Below are positions 35,301 to 42,735 of a stretch of 64,000 nucleotides of DNA, piece after piece (positions within the stretch are counted from its first letter, which is position 1; every line of letters starts with the position of its first letter). Source of the DNA: UBA3102 sp964413055 (GTDB lineage: Bacteria > Bacillota > Desulfotomaculia > Desulfotomaculales > Pelotomaculaceae); the NCBI GenBank assembly GCA_964413055.1, contig CAYPRB010000007.1, positions 62,001 to 126,000 on the forward strand. The letters run 5' to 3'. The position numbers were made by a program, and so were the translations under genes. The notes under the pieces are model-generated. The model had not been told where the DNA came from. It did no database searches and saw only the letters and a list, made by a program, of their open reading frames with translations.

Positions 35301-35479
35301 TCCACTTCCGCCGGGGCAGCCCCCTCGTAAGAAGTGACCACAATCGCCACCGGAAAATTCATTTCCGGGAATAAATCAACCGCCAACTTGGGCAGCGACA
35401 CCAGGCCCAAAATCACCAGGGCGACAATGAACATGGAAATGGCTACGGGGCGGTCAACCGAAAAATCAGCTATTTTCAC
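32384..35479 (-). CDS. RND efflux transporter permease (HAE1/AcrB-like)
   Basis: 1031 aa proton-driven RND pump. The N-terminus MKIADFSVDRPVAISMFI is followed by a span and a large outer loop (VEKMVTKPLESAVGT). A second set of spans follows, with LGLGSLVDFSVVVLENN matching the charged TM4 Asp region, and the second half repeats the plan (GIVVNNAIVLIDYVN). Substrate unknown; related Firmicutes pumps export surfactins or drugs. The GTG start overlaps the adaptor stop (GTGA). No outer-membrane channel gene is present. A terminator follows. Confidence 0.93.
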   Translation of the reverse strand: MKIADFSVDRPVAISMFIVALVILGLVSLPKLAVDLFPEMNFPVAIVVTSYEGAAPAEVEKMVTKPLESAVGTAGNISEIQSVSTAGSSLIVVMFNWGTDIDDAAIELREKIDMFRDILPREVGSPSVMKMDPNSSPIMLYSLYGADPVKLTGLAEDTVKTGLERIEGVASVTILGNREREFKVIVDWAKLEAYGLTAGQLAQTIASDNITGTAGSLEEGKSELNIRVQGEYSSAKDLENIQVALGAGAGTVKLADLAAVRDDYKRITDYSYVNGEPALSLMIFKGSGHNTVQVAKAIKDEVESLNTTLPGGVKLSNVLDTSQFIEDSIGNVVEHAAVGGILAVVILYFFLRNVRSTMVVVLVMPIAVIATFTMMYFADQTINLLSLGGLALGLGSLVDFSVVVLENNYRYRQNGYGAIEAAKLGTAEVGNAVLASGMAQVVVFAPIIFVQGLAGILFGPLALTVIISHIAALFAALTLVPMMFSRLLKNVSPVELPMEGKTRNPAVVFSRIFSKLNERYGKLLRWALGHRKRVIIITVVLFAGSIALLPLVGTEFIPSMDQGEIALDLETAPGTALEQTRAMAGDVEDRLKKAFPDHERIYTQVGAGDMAWLGMAGGNQAQLQIKLPPIEQRDYTTEQAMEKVRALVSDIPGCTNTVRQANDYDMGAGQALSVIIRGDNLEVLKQLGTLTTQIVSEVEGTRNVTNSLEEAQPEVQVQIDREQAALYGLSGAQIMSAVRTAFDGQVVGRVRTGDDEIDIRLMYGDDFEETPVQLENLMLVSQTGSRVALDTVADITVEQAPVSISRSNQAREVRVSADIAGRDLGSINSDIQAQLDRMALPDGYTAELGGQAEDMAEAFGDLGLAILLAIVLVYMVMAAQFESLFHPFVIMFSLPPTLVGVVLGLLLTGHHISVPVLIGFIMLIGIVVNNAIVLIDYVNTLRKRGLERNEAVTAAGPVRLRPILMTTLTTVLALLPLAFGSGEGAEGWAPLAVVVAFGLTLSTMITLVLIPVVYTIFDDLGQKIKARFSKA

Positions 35480-36588
35480 CGGTCGTCACCCCCGGTGGAA
35501 TCCACTGTTTTATCCACCCTCACTTTCTGCCCGTCACCCACCAGCCGGTTGCCGGTAACAATAACTTCTTCACTTTCACTGAGGCCGGTTAACACTTCCA
35601 CCCGGTCCTTGCTGCTGAATCCGGTCGTGACCGCCCGTTCTTCGACCACGCCGTCCTTAACCACAAAAACCATGCTTTCACCGCTGCTCTTGAGCACAGC
35701 CGCGGCCGGGACAACCAGGGCCCCTTTGGAGGCGCCGGTTGCCAGCCGGATTTTGGCCACCATCCCGGCCAGAATTTTACCGTCGGAATTCGGTATTTCG
35801 ACTTCCACCGGAAAAGCCCTGGTGGTCCGGTCAATTTTAGGCGCCACGGAACATACCGTCCCCGCCGCGGTTTTACCAGCAGCATCAACCGTAACCCCGA
35901 CCTCCTGTCCCACCGCGACGGAACCGACCACATTTTCAGACAGGTTGAGCTTCACCCGCACCGGGTTCAACCGCACCACGCCCGCCACGGGGGCCTGGGG
36001 ACCCACCATTTCGCCCACCTCAACGTCAAGGTAAGCCACCCGGCCGCTAACCGGCGCGGTCACGGTTGCTTCCACCAGGTTCTTCTGCGCCGTATCACGG
36101 GCGACTTCGGCCTGGTCGTACTGCGCCCGGGCAATTTTATAGCCGGTTTCGGCACCTTCGTATTCGGCCTGTGACATGGCGTTGGCCTCAAACAGATCTT
36201 TTGCCCGTTGATAAGCCTTTTCGGCCGCTTCCAGGTTGGTTTCCGCTATGTACAAAGCCGCTTCGGCATTACGCAAACCATTCTCAAAATCAGTCCGGTC
36301 CAGCTCAAACAGCACCGTTCCCCGGTTAACTGACTGGCCAACTTTAGCGTTTATGGAAGCAACCCTGGCCACCCCGGTGATTTGCGGTGCAATATTAACC
36401 TCGGCAGCCGGAATCACTTCACCGGTTACTTCTATTTCCCTGCTCAAATCGGTTTTAGCTACCGCCGCCACTTCTACCGGCACCGTCTTTTCTTCTTGCG
36501 GGGGACCTTCTGTTTGCCCGCATCCCGCTACAAGCAACAACAAAACACCAAGACAAACCGCCATTGATAAGAAAGAAAATTTTCGCAC
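35476..36588 (-). CDS. RND efflux membrane-fusion lipoprotein
   Basis: 370 aa adaptor of the HlyD/AcrA family. A lipoprotein signal ends in LVAGC. The barrel-sandwich halves (GVARVASINAKVGQSVNRG; APVSGRVAYLDVEVGEMV) flank an alpha-helical hairpin (AETNLEAAEKAYQRAKDL in part), and beta-barrel and C-terminal domains follow. It would link the RND pump to the cell wall side. The start is GTG 36588 with GGAGG 5 nt upstream; the longer frame to 36618 crosses into the palindrome region. First gene of the operon. Confidence 0.9.
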   Translation of the reverse strand: MRKFSFLSMAVCLGVLLLLVAGCGQTEGPPQEEKTVPVEVAAVAKTDLSREIEVTGEVIPAAEVNIAPQITGVARVASINAKVGQSVNRGTVLFELDRTDFENGLRNAEAALYIAETNLEAAEKAYQRAKDLFEANAMSQAEYEGAETGYKIARAQYDQAEVARDTAQKNLVEATVTAPVSGRVAYLDVEVGEMVGPQAPVAGVVRLNPVRVKLNLSENVVGSVAVGQEVGVTVDAAGKTAAGTVCSVAPKIDRTTRAFPVEVEIPNSDGKILAGMVAKIRLATGASKGALVVPAAAVLKSSGESMVFVVKDGVVEERAVTTGFSSKDRVEVLTGLSESEEVIVTGNRLVGDGQKVRVDKTVDSTGGDDR

Positions 36589-36618
36589 CTTTTCCTCCCC
36601 CAACTCAAAATAAATCAA

Positions 36619-36643
36619 ACCATCTGGAATAATTCCAGATGGT
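36619..36643. promoter_or_regulatory. Perfect palindrome before the efflux operon
   Basis: ACCATCTGGAA-TAA-TTCCAGATGGT, 11-bp arms, about 30 nt upstream of the adaptor start and downstream of its promoter. It could be a repressor site or an RNA hairpin in the leader. Confidence 0.6.
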
Positions 36644-36711
36644 GCCTAAATTTAACTTTACCCCGGCCCGAAACAGCTCCCAAAAAATAGTTCAAATACT
36701 AAGTTGTTTAA

Positions 36712-36740
36712 ATAGTAAAATATTACTCGTCCCTTGTCAA
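36712..36740 (-). promoter_or_regulatory. Sigma-A promoter of the RND efflux operon
   Basis: On the minus strand, TTGACA (36740-36735), 17 nt, TACTAT (36717-36712). A near direct repeat TATTTAAAC ... TATTTGAAC follows in the early leader. Confidence 0.82.
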
Positions 36741-36790
36741 GAAAAAGATGCTATTTTTACAAATGGCAGTTTCTGCTGTTTACAACATTC

Positions 36791-36821
36791 CCCCCCAAAA
36801 GGTACGGGTTCTTTTGGGGGG
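36791..36821. repeat. GC-rich intergenic hairpin
   Basis: CCCCCCAAAAG / CTTTTGGGGGG with a 9-nt loop, between the divergent efflux and rubrerythrin promoters. No T-run follows on either strand, so it is not a plain terminator. Confidence 0.55.
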
Positions 36822-36854
36822 AAATACCAATCTATTGTTAACTGCGTTTTAAAA

Positions 36855-36884
36855 TTGTGCTTTTCTAAATTTTCATGGTAAAAT
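36855..36884 (+). promoter_or_regulatory. Promoter of the rubrerythrin gene
   Basis: TTGTGC (36855-36860), 18 nt, TAAAAT (36879-36884) with a TGn extension (TGGTAAAAT). It lies about 30 nt before the start codon. Confidence 0.65.
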
Positions 36885-36915
36885 ATATAAAAATCTTGTA
36901 CTGGAGGATTTAACT

Positions 36916-37404
36916 ATGACCAAAAACAACCTTAAAGAAGCTTTTGCGGGGGAATCCCAAGCCAGGAACAAGTATGCGGCTTTTGCCCGCAAAGCCGACG
37001 CCGAGGGTTATCAAAGCGTGGCCAAGTTATTCCGGGTCGCCTCGGAAGCCGAAGCAATCCATGCCTACTCCGAGTTTAAAGCTTTGGGCGCGATCAAGAC
37101 TACCGCTGAAAACCTCCAGGCGGCCATTGAAGGTGAGACCTACGAATTCACCACCATGTACCCGGAGTTCATAAAAAAAGCGGAAACGGAGGGGGAAAAC
37201 CAGGCCCTGAGGGCCTTCCGCAATGCCAACGAAGCGGAAAAAATCCACGCCGGGCTGTATCAAAAAGCCCTTGCAAATTTGGAAGACAAGGCCGCTGCGG
37301 AATACTACCTGTGCACGGTATGCGGCAATATTTTCGAAAACGAATACCCGGAACAATGTCCCATCTGCAACGCTTCCTCCAGGGCCTTTAAAAAAGTTGA
37401 CTGA
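36916..37404 (+). CDS. Rubrerythrin
   Basis: 162 aa peroxide-reducing protein of anaerobes. The N-terminal ferritin-like di-iron domain contains the E-x-E/H motifs (AGESQARNKYAAFA; EAEAIHAYSEF; EGETYEFTTMYPEF; NEAEKIHAGLY). The C-terminal rubredoxin-like domain has CTVCGNIF and CPICNAS, four Cys for one iron. ATG 36916 has GGAGGA upstream. It has its own promoter and terminator, so it is monocistronic. Role: oxidative stress defence. Confidence 0.94.
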   Translation: MTKNNLKEAFAGESQARNKYAAFARKADAEGYQSVAKLFRVASEAEAIHAYSEFKALGAIKTTAENLQAAIEGETYEFTTMYPEFIKKAETEGENQALRAFRNANEAEKIHAGLYQKALANLEDKAAAEYYLCTVCGNIFENEYPEQCPICNASSRAFKKVD

Positions 37405-37412
37405 ATATCGTT

Positions 37413-37450
37413 AAAAACCTCCGGGACATGTTTACCCCCGGAGGTTTTTT
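37413..37450. terminator. Terminator between rubrerythrin and recA
   Basis: Stem with CCTCCGGG (37418-37425) and CCCGGAGG (37437-37444), flanked by A5 and T6. Works in both directions between converging genes. Confidence 0.88.
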
Positions 37451-37458
37451 CTTTGTTT

Positions 37459-38514
37459 CTAATCACCCTCAGCCTCGGCCTGTTTAAAAGGAACCACGTT
37501 GTCCTTGGCAGGCATGGCCGCCTCTATGATCCGGCTCCTTATTTCCGCCGTCATTTCCGGGTGTTCTTTTAAGAATTGCCGCACGTTTTCCCGGCCCTGG
37601 CCCAGTCTGGTCCCGCCGAATGAATACCAGGACCCGGACTTTTCGATAACCTGATGTTGTTCGCCCAGATCCACCAGGCACATTTCTTCAGAAACCCCTT
37701 CGCCGTAAAATAACTCCACTTCGGCCTGCTTAAACGGCGGCGCGACCTTGTTCTTGGTAATTTTCATTTTTACCCGGTTGCCGATTTTATCGGCACCGCT
37801 CTTAATGTCCTGCGCTTTTCTGACTTCCAACCTTATGGAGCTGTAAAATTTGAGCGCCCGCCCGCCGGCGGTCACTTCCGGCGAACCGTAGACAATGCCG
37901 ACTTTTTCCCGGAGCTGGTTGATAAATATCACCAGGGTATTGGTCTTGTGCACAAAAGAAGTCAGTTTTCTGAGTGCCTGCGACATCAACCTGGCCTGCA
38001 ATCCGACGTGCGCGTCTCCCATCTCGCCCTCAATTTCCGCCCGCGGCACCAGCGCGGCCACGCTGTCAATGGCAATTACGTCAACCGCCCCGCTGCTGAC
38101 CAGCGCCCCGCAGATTTCCAGCGCCTGCTCCCCGTTGTCGGGCTGCGCAACCAGCAGTTCTTCAATGTTGACGCCCAATTTTTCCGCATACAACGGGTCC
38201 AGGGCGTGTTCCGCGTCAATAAAAGCGGCGAACCCGCCGGCCTTTTGGGCTTGCGCGATCACGTGCAGGGCGACGGTCGTCTTGCCGGATGATTCCGGGC
38301 CGTAAATTTCCACCACCCGGCCGCGCGGCATCCCCCCGACGCCGGTAGCGAGGTCCAGCGGCAGCACGCCGGTGGAAATCGCCTCCACGCTTACTTTGGC
38401 GCCTTTTTCACCGAGACGCATGATGGAACCCTTACCAAACCTCTTTTCAATATCGGTCAGCGCCCTGGACAGCGCCGCGTCCTTTTCCCGGTTCTCTTCT
38501 TTAACCTTACTCAT
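37459..38514 (-). CDS. recA: Recombinase RecA
   Basis: 351 aa strand-exchange protein and LexA coprotease. Walker A GPESSGKT is at 72-79; other motifs are FIDAEHALDP, LLVAQPDNGEQALEI and TFINQLREKVGI-like VIFINQLREKVGI. Start ATG 38514 has GGGAGGG 7 nt upstream; the ATG at 38538 lacks a ribosome site. A LexA-box promoter lies upstream, so it should be part of the SOS response. Confidence 0.97.
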   Translation of the reverse strand: MSKVKEENREKDAALSRALTDIEKRFGKGSIMRLGEKGAKVSVEAISTGVLPLDLATGVGGMPRGRVVEIYGPESSGKTTVALHVIAQAQKAGGFAAFIDAEHALDPLYAEKLGVNIEELLVAQPDNGEQALEICGALVSSGAVDVIAIDSVAALVPRAEIEGEMGDAHVGLQARLMSQALRKLTSFVHKTNTLVIFINQLREKVGIVYGSPEVTAGGRALKFYSSIRLEVRKAQDIKSGADKIGNRVKMKITKNKVAPPFKQAEVELFYGEGVSEEMCLVDLGEQHQVIEKSGSWYSFGGTRLGQGRENVRQFLKEHPEMTAEIRSRIIEAAMPAKDNVVPFKQAEAEGD

Positions 38515-38550
38515 AACCAAACCCTCCCGCCGGTACATATGTTTGGTAAG

Positions 38551-38579
38551 ATTATAACACGAACATGTGTTTTATTCAA
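38551..38579 (-). promoter_or_regulatory. recA promoter with LexA (DinR) box
   Basis: On the minus strand, TTGAAT (38579-38574), 17 nt, TATAAT (38556-38551). The plus-strand sequence CGAACATGTGTTTT (38560-38573) in the spacer fits the Firmicutes LexA box CGAAC-N4-GTTC/TG with few mismatches. Confidence 0.82.
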
Positions 38580-38728
38580 CCTGCAATGATGATATATTTT
38601 TCTAACCGGGAATTATTTTTACGAAAAATGCCTGGATGTTACAGGAAAATATCGTTAAGAGGGTGAACATCTCTTAATGACAGGGAACATTATCCCCTTC
38701 GAAAAAACTTGAAACAGGGTGCGACAGG

Positions 38729-38759
38729 GGACGGGGGACAGTTCCCTTGTCCCCCGTCC
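38729..38759. repeat. Dispersed GGGGAC-type hairpin, copy 1
   Basis: GGACGGGGGACA / TGTCCCCCGTCC, 12-bp arms with a 7-nt loop. It lies in the 340-nt recA-DUF3160 gap, which otherwise shows only the recA promoter. Similar GGGGAC...GTCCCC sequences occur at 56148 and near 60836. Confidence 0.6.
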
Positions 38760-38855
38760 AAAAAATATCCTTAAAATGTCCTTGGCAGGTGAACGTTTTG
38801 AGGTGCCGGTACGTCAATAATTTATATGGAATAATTAAACGGGGGAGATGGATTT

Positions 38856-40991
38856 ATGAATAAAAACCACCGCCAAAGTAACCGCGGCAAAACAAATCAC
38901 GGTAAATGGGGAATTTTTTTATTAATTCCGCTGGTCCTGGTGCTTTTGCCGCTGGCAGCCGTCTTAACCGGCTGCGCCCGCACGGCCGAACAAGAACCGG
39001 TAAATATTAATACCGCGTTTGCCCGGTACCAGGAAGCGCCCGTTCAGGTACAACCCGCCGTGGAACCTTATACGGTGGAGCCCGGCTTAGCCAACATCAC
39101 CAACAAAGACATGTTTGAACTGTCCCCGGCGGCACAAGACCTTCTGGTAAAAAACGGCTTCGTGGTGGTCCCGAATGATTTCGTCAAGGAGTATTTCGGT
39201 CTTTACGAAATGAACCGTTACCAGCCGGTCCCGCTGTTTATCACCACCGATTCCGTACTCCACAACTACCACTTGTTTTTCAACCACCTGCTCCGGGTGG
39301 TCGAAACCGGCGAACTTGCCCCGGAACTAAAAATTTTGAGCCGGGCCATGCTTGATCAAACGCTCCGGCAGTACACCTCCCTGCGGGGTACGGAGTGGGA
39401 AAACGCCGCTAAAAGGAACGCCGGTTTTTTTGCCGTGGCGTGCAAGCTTTTAGACCCGGAGACCCCGGTTCCGGCGGCGGTCAAGGACGAAGTGGCCGAA
39501 GAACTGGCGCTGATTGAGGCGCACCAGGGCATTGCGGTTTCCCCGCTGATGAACCCCGGCGGCAACCGCGGTGCCGCGACCGCTCTCAAAGAGGATTACT
39601 CGCAGTACGTCCCGCGGGGGCACTACGACCGGAGCGACCTGCTGCAAGCCTATTTTAAAACCATGATGTGGTACGGCCGGCTGACCTTCCGCCTCGACAA
39701 CGAGGACGAAACCAAATCCGCCGCCCTGATCGCCCTGGCGCTGGATGACGCAAACAACCGTCAACACTGGGAGCGCATTTACACCACCACTAACTTTTTT
39801 GTCGGCCGGAGCGACGATATCACCTACCACCGGTTAAAAGACCTGTTTATCAAGAGTTACGGCGCCATGCCCTCTCTGCAGGCATTGACGGACACGCCGG
39901 ACCAATGGAACGCTTTCCGGGAAGCGGCCCGGGCGTTAGAACCGCCGGCCCTTAACCAGGAAATCAAAGGATTCCGGTTCATGGGACAGCGTTTCACCCT
40001 TGACGCGGATATTTTTCAGCGCCTGATTTACCGGGAAGTAAAAGAAAACCCCCAGGGGCAGTTCAGGATGCTACCCAAAGGGCTGGATATCCCGGCCGTG
40101 TTCGGCTCAGCGGAAGCTTACGCGATTTTAGAGGCGGCGGGAGAAACCGCCTACCGGGATTACCCGGAAAACATGAACCGGCTGCAAGAGCGGCTGGCCG
40201 GATTGGACGCAGACACCTGGATACAAAATCTTTATTGGGGTTGGCTGCATACTTTGAAAACGTTAATCGGGGAAAAACCGGAAGGATATCCCTCTTTTAT
40301 GCGCAACCAGGCCTGGACGCGTAAGGAACTGAACACTTTTCTGGGCAGCTGGACGGAATTAAAGCATGACACCGTTTTGTACGCCAAACAAGTCTACGCG
40401 GAGGCCGGCGGAGGCGGCGGGGACGTTGACGACCGGGGATACGTCGAACCCAATCCCCATCTGTACGCCCGCCTGGCCGCGCTGGTCAGGATGACGGAAG
40501 AAGGGCTGGCGGCACGGGATTTGTTAAACGAACGGGACCGGGCCAGCCTGGAAAGAATGGAGCAAATGGTGCTGACCTTAAAGACTATCGCCGAAAAAGA
40601 ACTGTCCAATAACCCTTTAACTGACGAAGAATACGACTTCATCCGTTTCTACGGGGGACAGCTGGAACACTTCTGGCTGGAAGCCCTGCGGGACGTGGGC
40701 GTGGAACACCGTTCCGCGTGCTTTGACCGCCCGGCGGCATTAGTGGCCGACGTGGCCACCGACCCGGCCGGCGGGCGGGTGCTGGAGGAAGCAACCGGTC
40801 CTGTCTTTCATATCTATGCCGCGGTACCCGTGGACGGTAAACTGCGCCTTGCCGTCGGCGGCGTGTATTCCTACTATGAGTTTCCCTGGCCGTTAAACGA
40901 CCGTTTGACCGATAAAAAATGGCACGAAATGATCAATAATGACCGGACCCCGCCGCTGCCCGCATGGACCGGCGCCTTCACCGCGCCGTGA
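38856..40991 (+). CDS. DUF3160 lipoprotein
   Basis: 711 aa. A long basic leader and hydrophobic helix end in the lipobox VLTGC, so the protein should be on the outer face of the membrane. The body matches DUF3160: FITTDSVLHNYHLFFNHLL, RGHYDRSDLLQAYFKTMMWYGR with ends trimmed, and a C-terminal beta region (VDGKLRLAVGGVYSYYEF). No function is known for this family. The stop overlaps the CapA-like gene, so the two are probably translated together. GGGGGAG lies upstream of ATG 38856. Confidence 0.87.
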   Translation: MNKNHRQSNRGKTNHGKWGIFLLIPLVLVLLPLAAVLTGCARTAEQEPVNINTAFARYQEAPVQVQPAVEPYTVEPGLANITNKDMFELSPAAQDLLVKNGFVVVPNDFVKEYFGLYEMNRYQPVPLFITTDSVLHNYHLFFNHLLRVVETGELAPELKILSRAMLDQTLRQYTSLRGTEWENAAKRNAGFFAVACKLLDPETPVPAAVKDEVAEELALIEAHQGIAVSPLMNPGGNRGAATALKEDYSQYVPRGHYDRSDLLQAYFKTMMWYGRLTFRLDNEDETKSAALIALALDDANNRQHWERIYTTTNFFVGRSDDITYHRLKDLFIKSYGAMPSLQALTDTPDQWNAFREAARALEPPALNQEIKGFRFMGQRFTLDADIFQRLIYREVKENPQGQFRMLPKGLDIPAVFGSAEAYAILEAAGETAYRDYPENMNRLQERLAGLDADTWIQNLYWGWLHTLKTLIGEKPEGYPSFMRNQAWTRKELNTFLGSWTELKHDTVLYAKQVYAEAGGGGGDVDDRGYVEPNPHLYARLAALVRMTEEGLAARDLLNERDRASLERMEQMVLTLKTIAEKELSNNPLTDEEYDFIRFYGGQLEHFWLEALRDVGVEHRSACFDRPAALVADVATDPAGGRVLEEATGPVFHIYAAVPVDGKLRLAVGGVYSYYEFPWPLNDRLTDKKWHEMINNDRTPPLPAWTGAFTAP

Positions 40992-42649
40992 AAAAACCGG
41001 GTATAACCGCGGCAGTCCTGGTGTTCGCCCTGGTCTGCCTGGGCTGCCTGGGCTGCTGCGCCGCCAAAAACATTTGGCCGGAAAGCGCCACCAACCGCGG
41101 CCATGAAGCAGATTTCGCGGCCTTCAAGGCAAAAAAACTGGCCCTCCCGGCCGGGCACGAACCCGTCTGCCTGGTTGCCGTGGGCGACATCATGCTTTCC
41201 CGGGGGGTGGCCGCGGCAAGCGAACGGCACGGCGATTGGGGCCACCCCCTGGCAAAAGTTAAAGACATTTTACGGGAAGGCGACCTGGTTTTCGGCAACC
41301 TCGAAAACCCCGTGACCCCAGGCCGGAAAATATCCCTGCCGGAGATGGTCCTGCGCGCCGGTCCGGGTACGGTACCCGCCTTAAAGGACGCCGGTTTCAA
41401 CCTGCTTTCCCTGGCCAACAACCACGCCATGGATTTCGGGCGCCGGGGCCTGCTGGACACTTTGCAATACTTGGACCAGGCGGGAATTAATTATGCCGGT
41501 GCCGGAAAAACACAGGCAGAGGCCGGCAGCGCAAAATTCCTGAAGGTCAAGGGGCTGAAGCTGGCTTTCCTCGCCTTCTGCGATCCCGTCCTGGCACCCG
41601 CATCATACCGCGCGCCGGAACCAGATGCGCCCGGCGTGGCTTTCCGGGAACCGGAAAAAATAAAAACCGCCGTAAAAAACGCCGCGGAGAAGTCTGACTT
41701 CGTGGTGGTATCCCTCCACGCCGGGGCCGAATACCGGCCGGAACCCGGTCACATCCAGGTGCAGTACGCACGTTCAGCCATCGACGCCGGTGCCGACCTG
41801 GTTCTGGGGCACCACCCGCACGTGGTGCAGAAAGTGGAAAAATACCGGGGTAAATATATTTTTTACAGCCTGGGCAATTTTATTTTTGACCAGATGTGGT
41901 CCCGGCCCACGCGCGAGGGACTGGTGGCCAGGTTCTTCATTAACCAAAGCGGGATCACCCAAATCGAATTCCTGCCGGTCTACATCAATGACGACTGCCA
42001 GCCGCAGGCTTTAAGCGGTTGGGAAGCCGCAAAGGTATTAGCCAAACTGGGCCTGGAGCTAAATGAAGAAACCCTTCCGGTCTGGAACCGGCAGGAAAAA
42101 ACCTTCCGGGAGAGCAAAAGATACACGGTATACCCCGGACCGGAGTTCAAGCTGGTAAAAAGCCGCTGTTACGACCTGGACCGGGACGGGCGCGACGAAA
42201 ATTATTCTCTGAGGGACGGTACCTTAAAAGTCGAAACCGGCAGCGGCAGCAGCGCCGGCACCGCTGCCGAAACACTCTGGCAGTCGCCGGAAGACTGGTG
42301 GGTGGACGACTTTTTTCTGGGCGATTCCGATAATAACGGTAGGGAGGAATTAAACCTGCTGGTCTGGAAAAAGGGAAGTTTCGGGCCCCACAAACCCTTC
42401 TGGATGACCCGGGAAGACCGGAGTGTAAAAAATCATCTTTTCATTTTCCAACCGGCCGGCGGCACTTTCAAACCGGTCTGGCAATCATCCAACCTGGACC
42501 GGCCCAACTACCGCACCGTGCTCAAAGATATCGACGGTGACGGCGCCAACGAGTTGCTGGTCACGGAAGGCGATTACGACAACCCGGCTTACCGGCAGGT
42601 AAGCGTCTGGAAGTGGAACGGCTGGGGATTTACCAACATTTCCGGATAA
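40988..42649 (+). CDS. CapA-family (PGA synthesis-like) lipoprotein with FG-GAP-like tail
   Basis: 553 aa. A signal with several Cys (LGCLGCCAAK) suggests lipid anchoring. The CapA metallophosphoesterase-like domain has VAVGDIMLSRGVA, SLANNHAMDFGRRGL and LVLGHHPHVVQ. The C-terminal ~180 residues carry repeated Asp-rich loops (DLDRDGRDEN, DSDNNGREEL, DIDGDGANEL) like FG-GAP/VCBS repeats. The GTG at 40988 overlaps the DUF3160 stop (GTGA) and gives a proper signal peptide; ATG 40964 is an alternative. The capBC ligase genes are absent, so poly-glutamate synthesis is not implied. Confidence 0.82.
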   Translation: MKKPGITAAVLVFALVCLGCLGCCAAKNIWPESATNRGHEADFAAFKAKKLALPAGHEPVCLVAVGDIMLSRGVAAASERHGDWGHPLAKVKDILREGDLVFGNLENPVTPGRKISLPEMVLRAGPGTVPALKDAGFNLLSLANNHAMDFGRRGLLDTLQYLDQAGINYAGAGKTQAEAGSAKFLKVKGLKLAFLAFCDPVLAPASYRAPEPDAPGVAFREPEKIKTAVKNAAEKSDFVVVSLHAGAEYRPEPGHIQVQYARSAIDAGADLVLGHHPHVVQKVEKYRGKYIFYSLGNFIFDQMWSRPTREGLVARFFINQSGITQIEFLPVYINDDCQPQALSGWEAAKVLAKLGLELNEETLPVWNRQEKTFRESKRYTVYPGPEFKLVKSRCYDLDRDGRDENYSLRDGTLKVETGSGSSAGTAAETLWQSPEDWWVDDFFLGDSDNNGREELNLLVWKKGSFGPHKPFWMTREDRSVKNHLFIFQPAGGTFKPVWQSSNLDRPNYRTVLKDIDGDGANELLVTEGDYDNPAYRQVSVWKWNGWGFTNISG

Positions 42650-42735
42650 AACGCAAAAAGAGTTTGCAAAAGCATCAAGGAATAATAGCGTCAAGTAGCT
42701 ACTATCATAGTTTGTTACTTATCACTATTTAATAA

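Noticed and set aside
36639..36881. 80-codon plus-strand frame between the efflux operon and rubrerythrin
   Set aside because: It lacks a ribosome site and overlaps two promoters and a hairpin.
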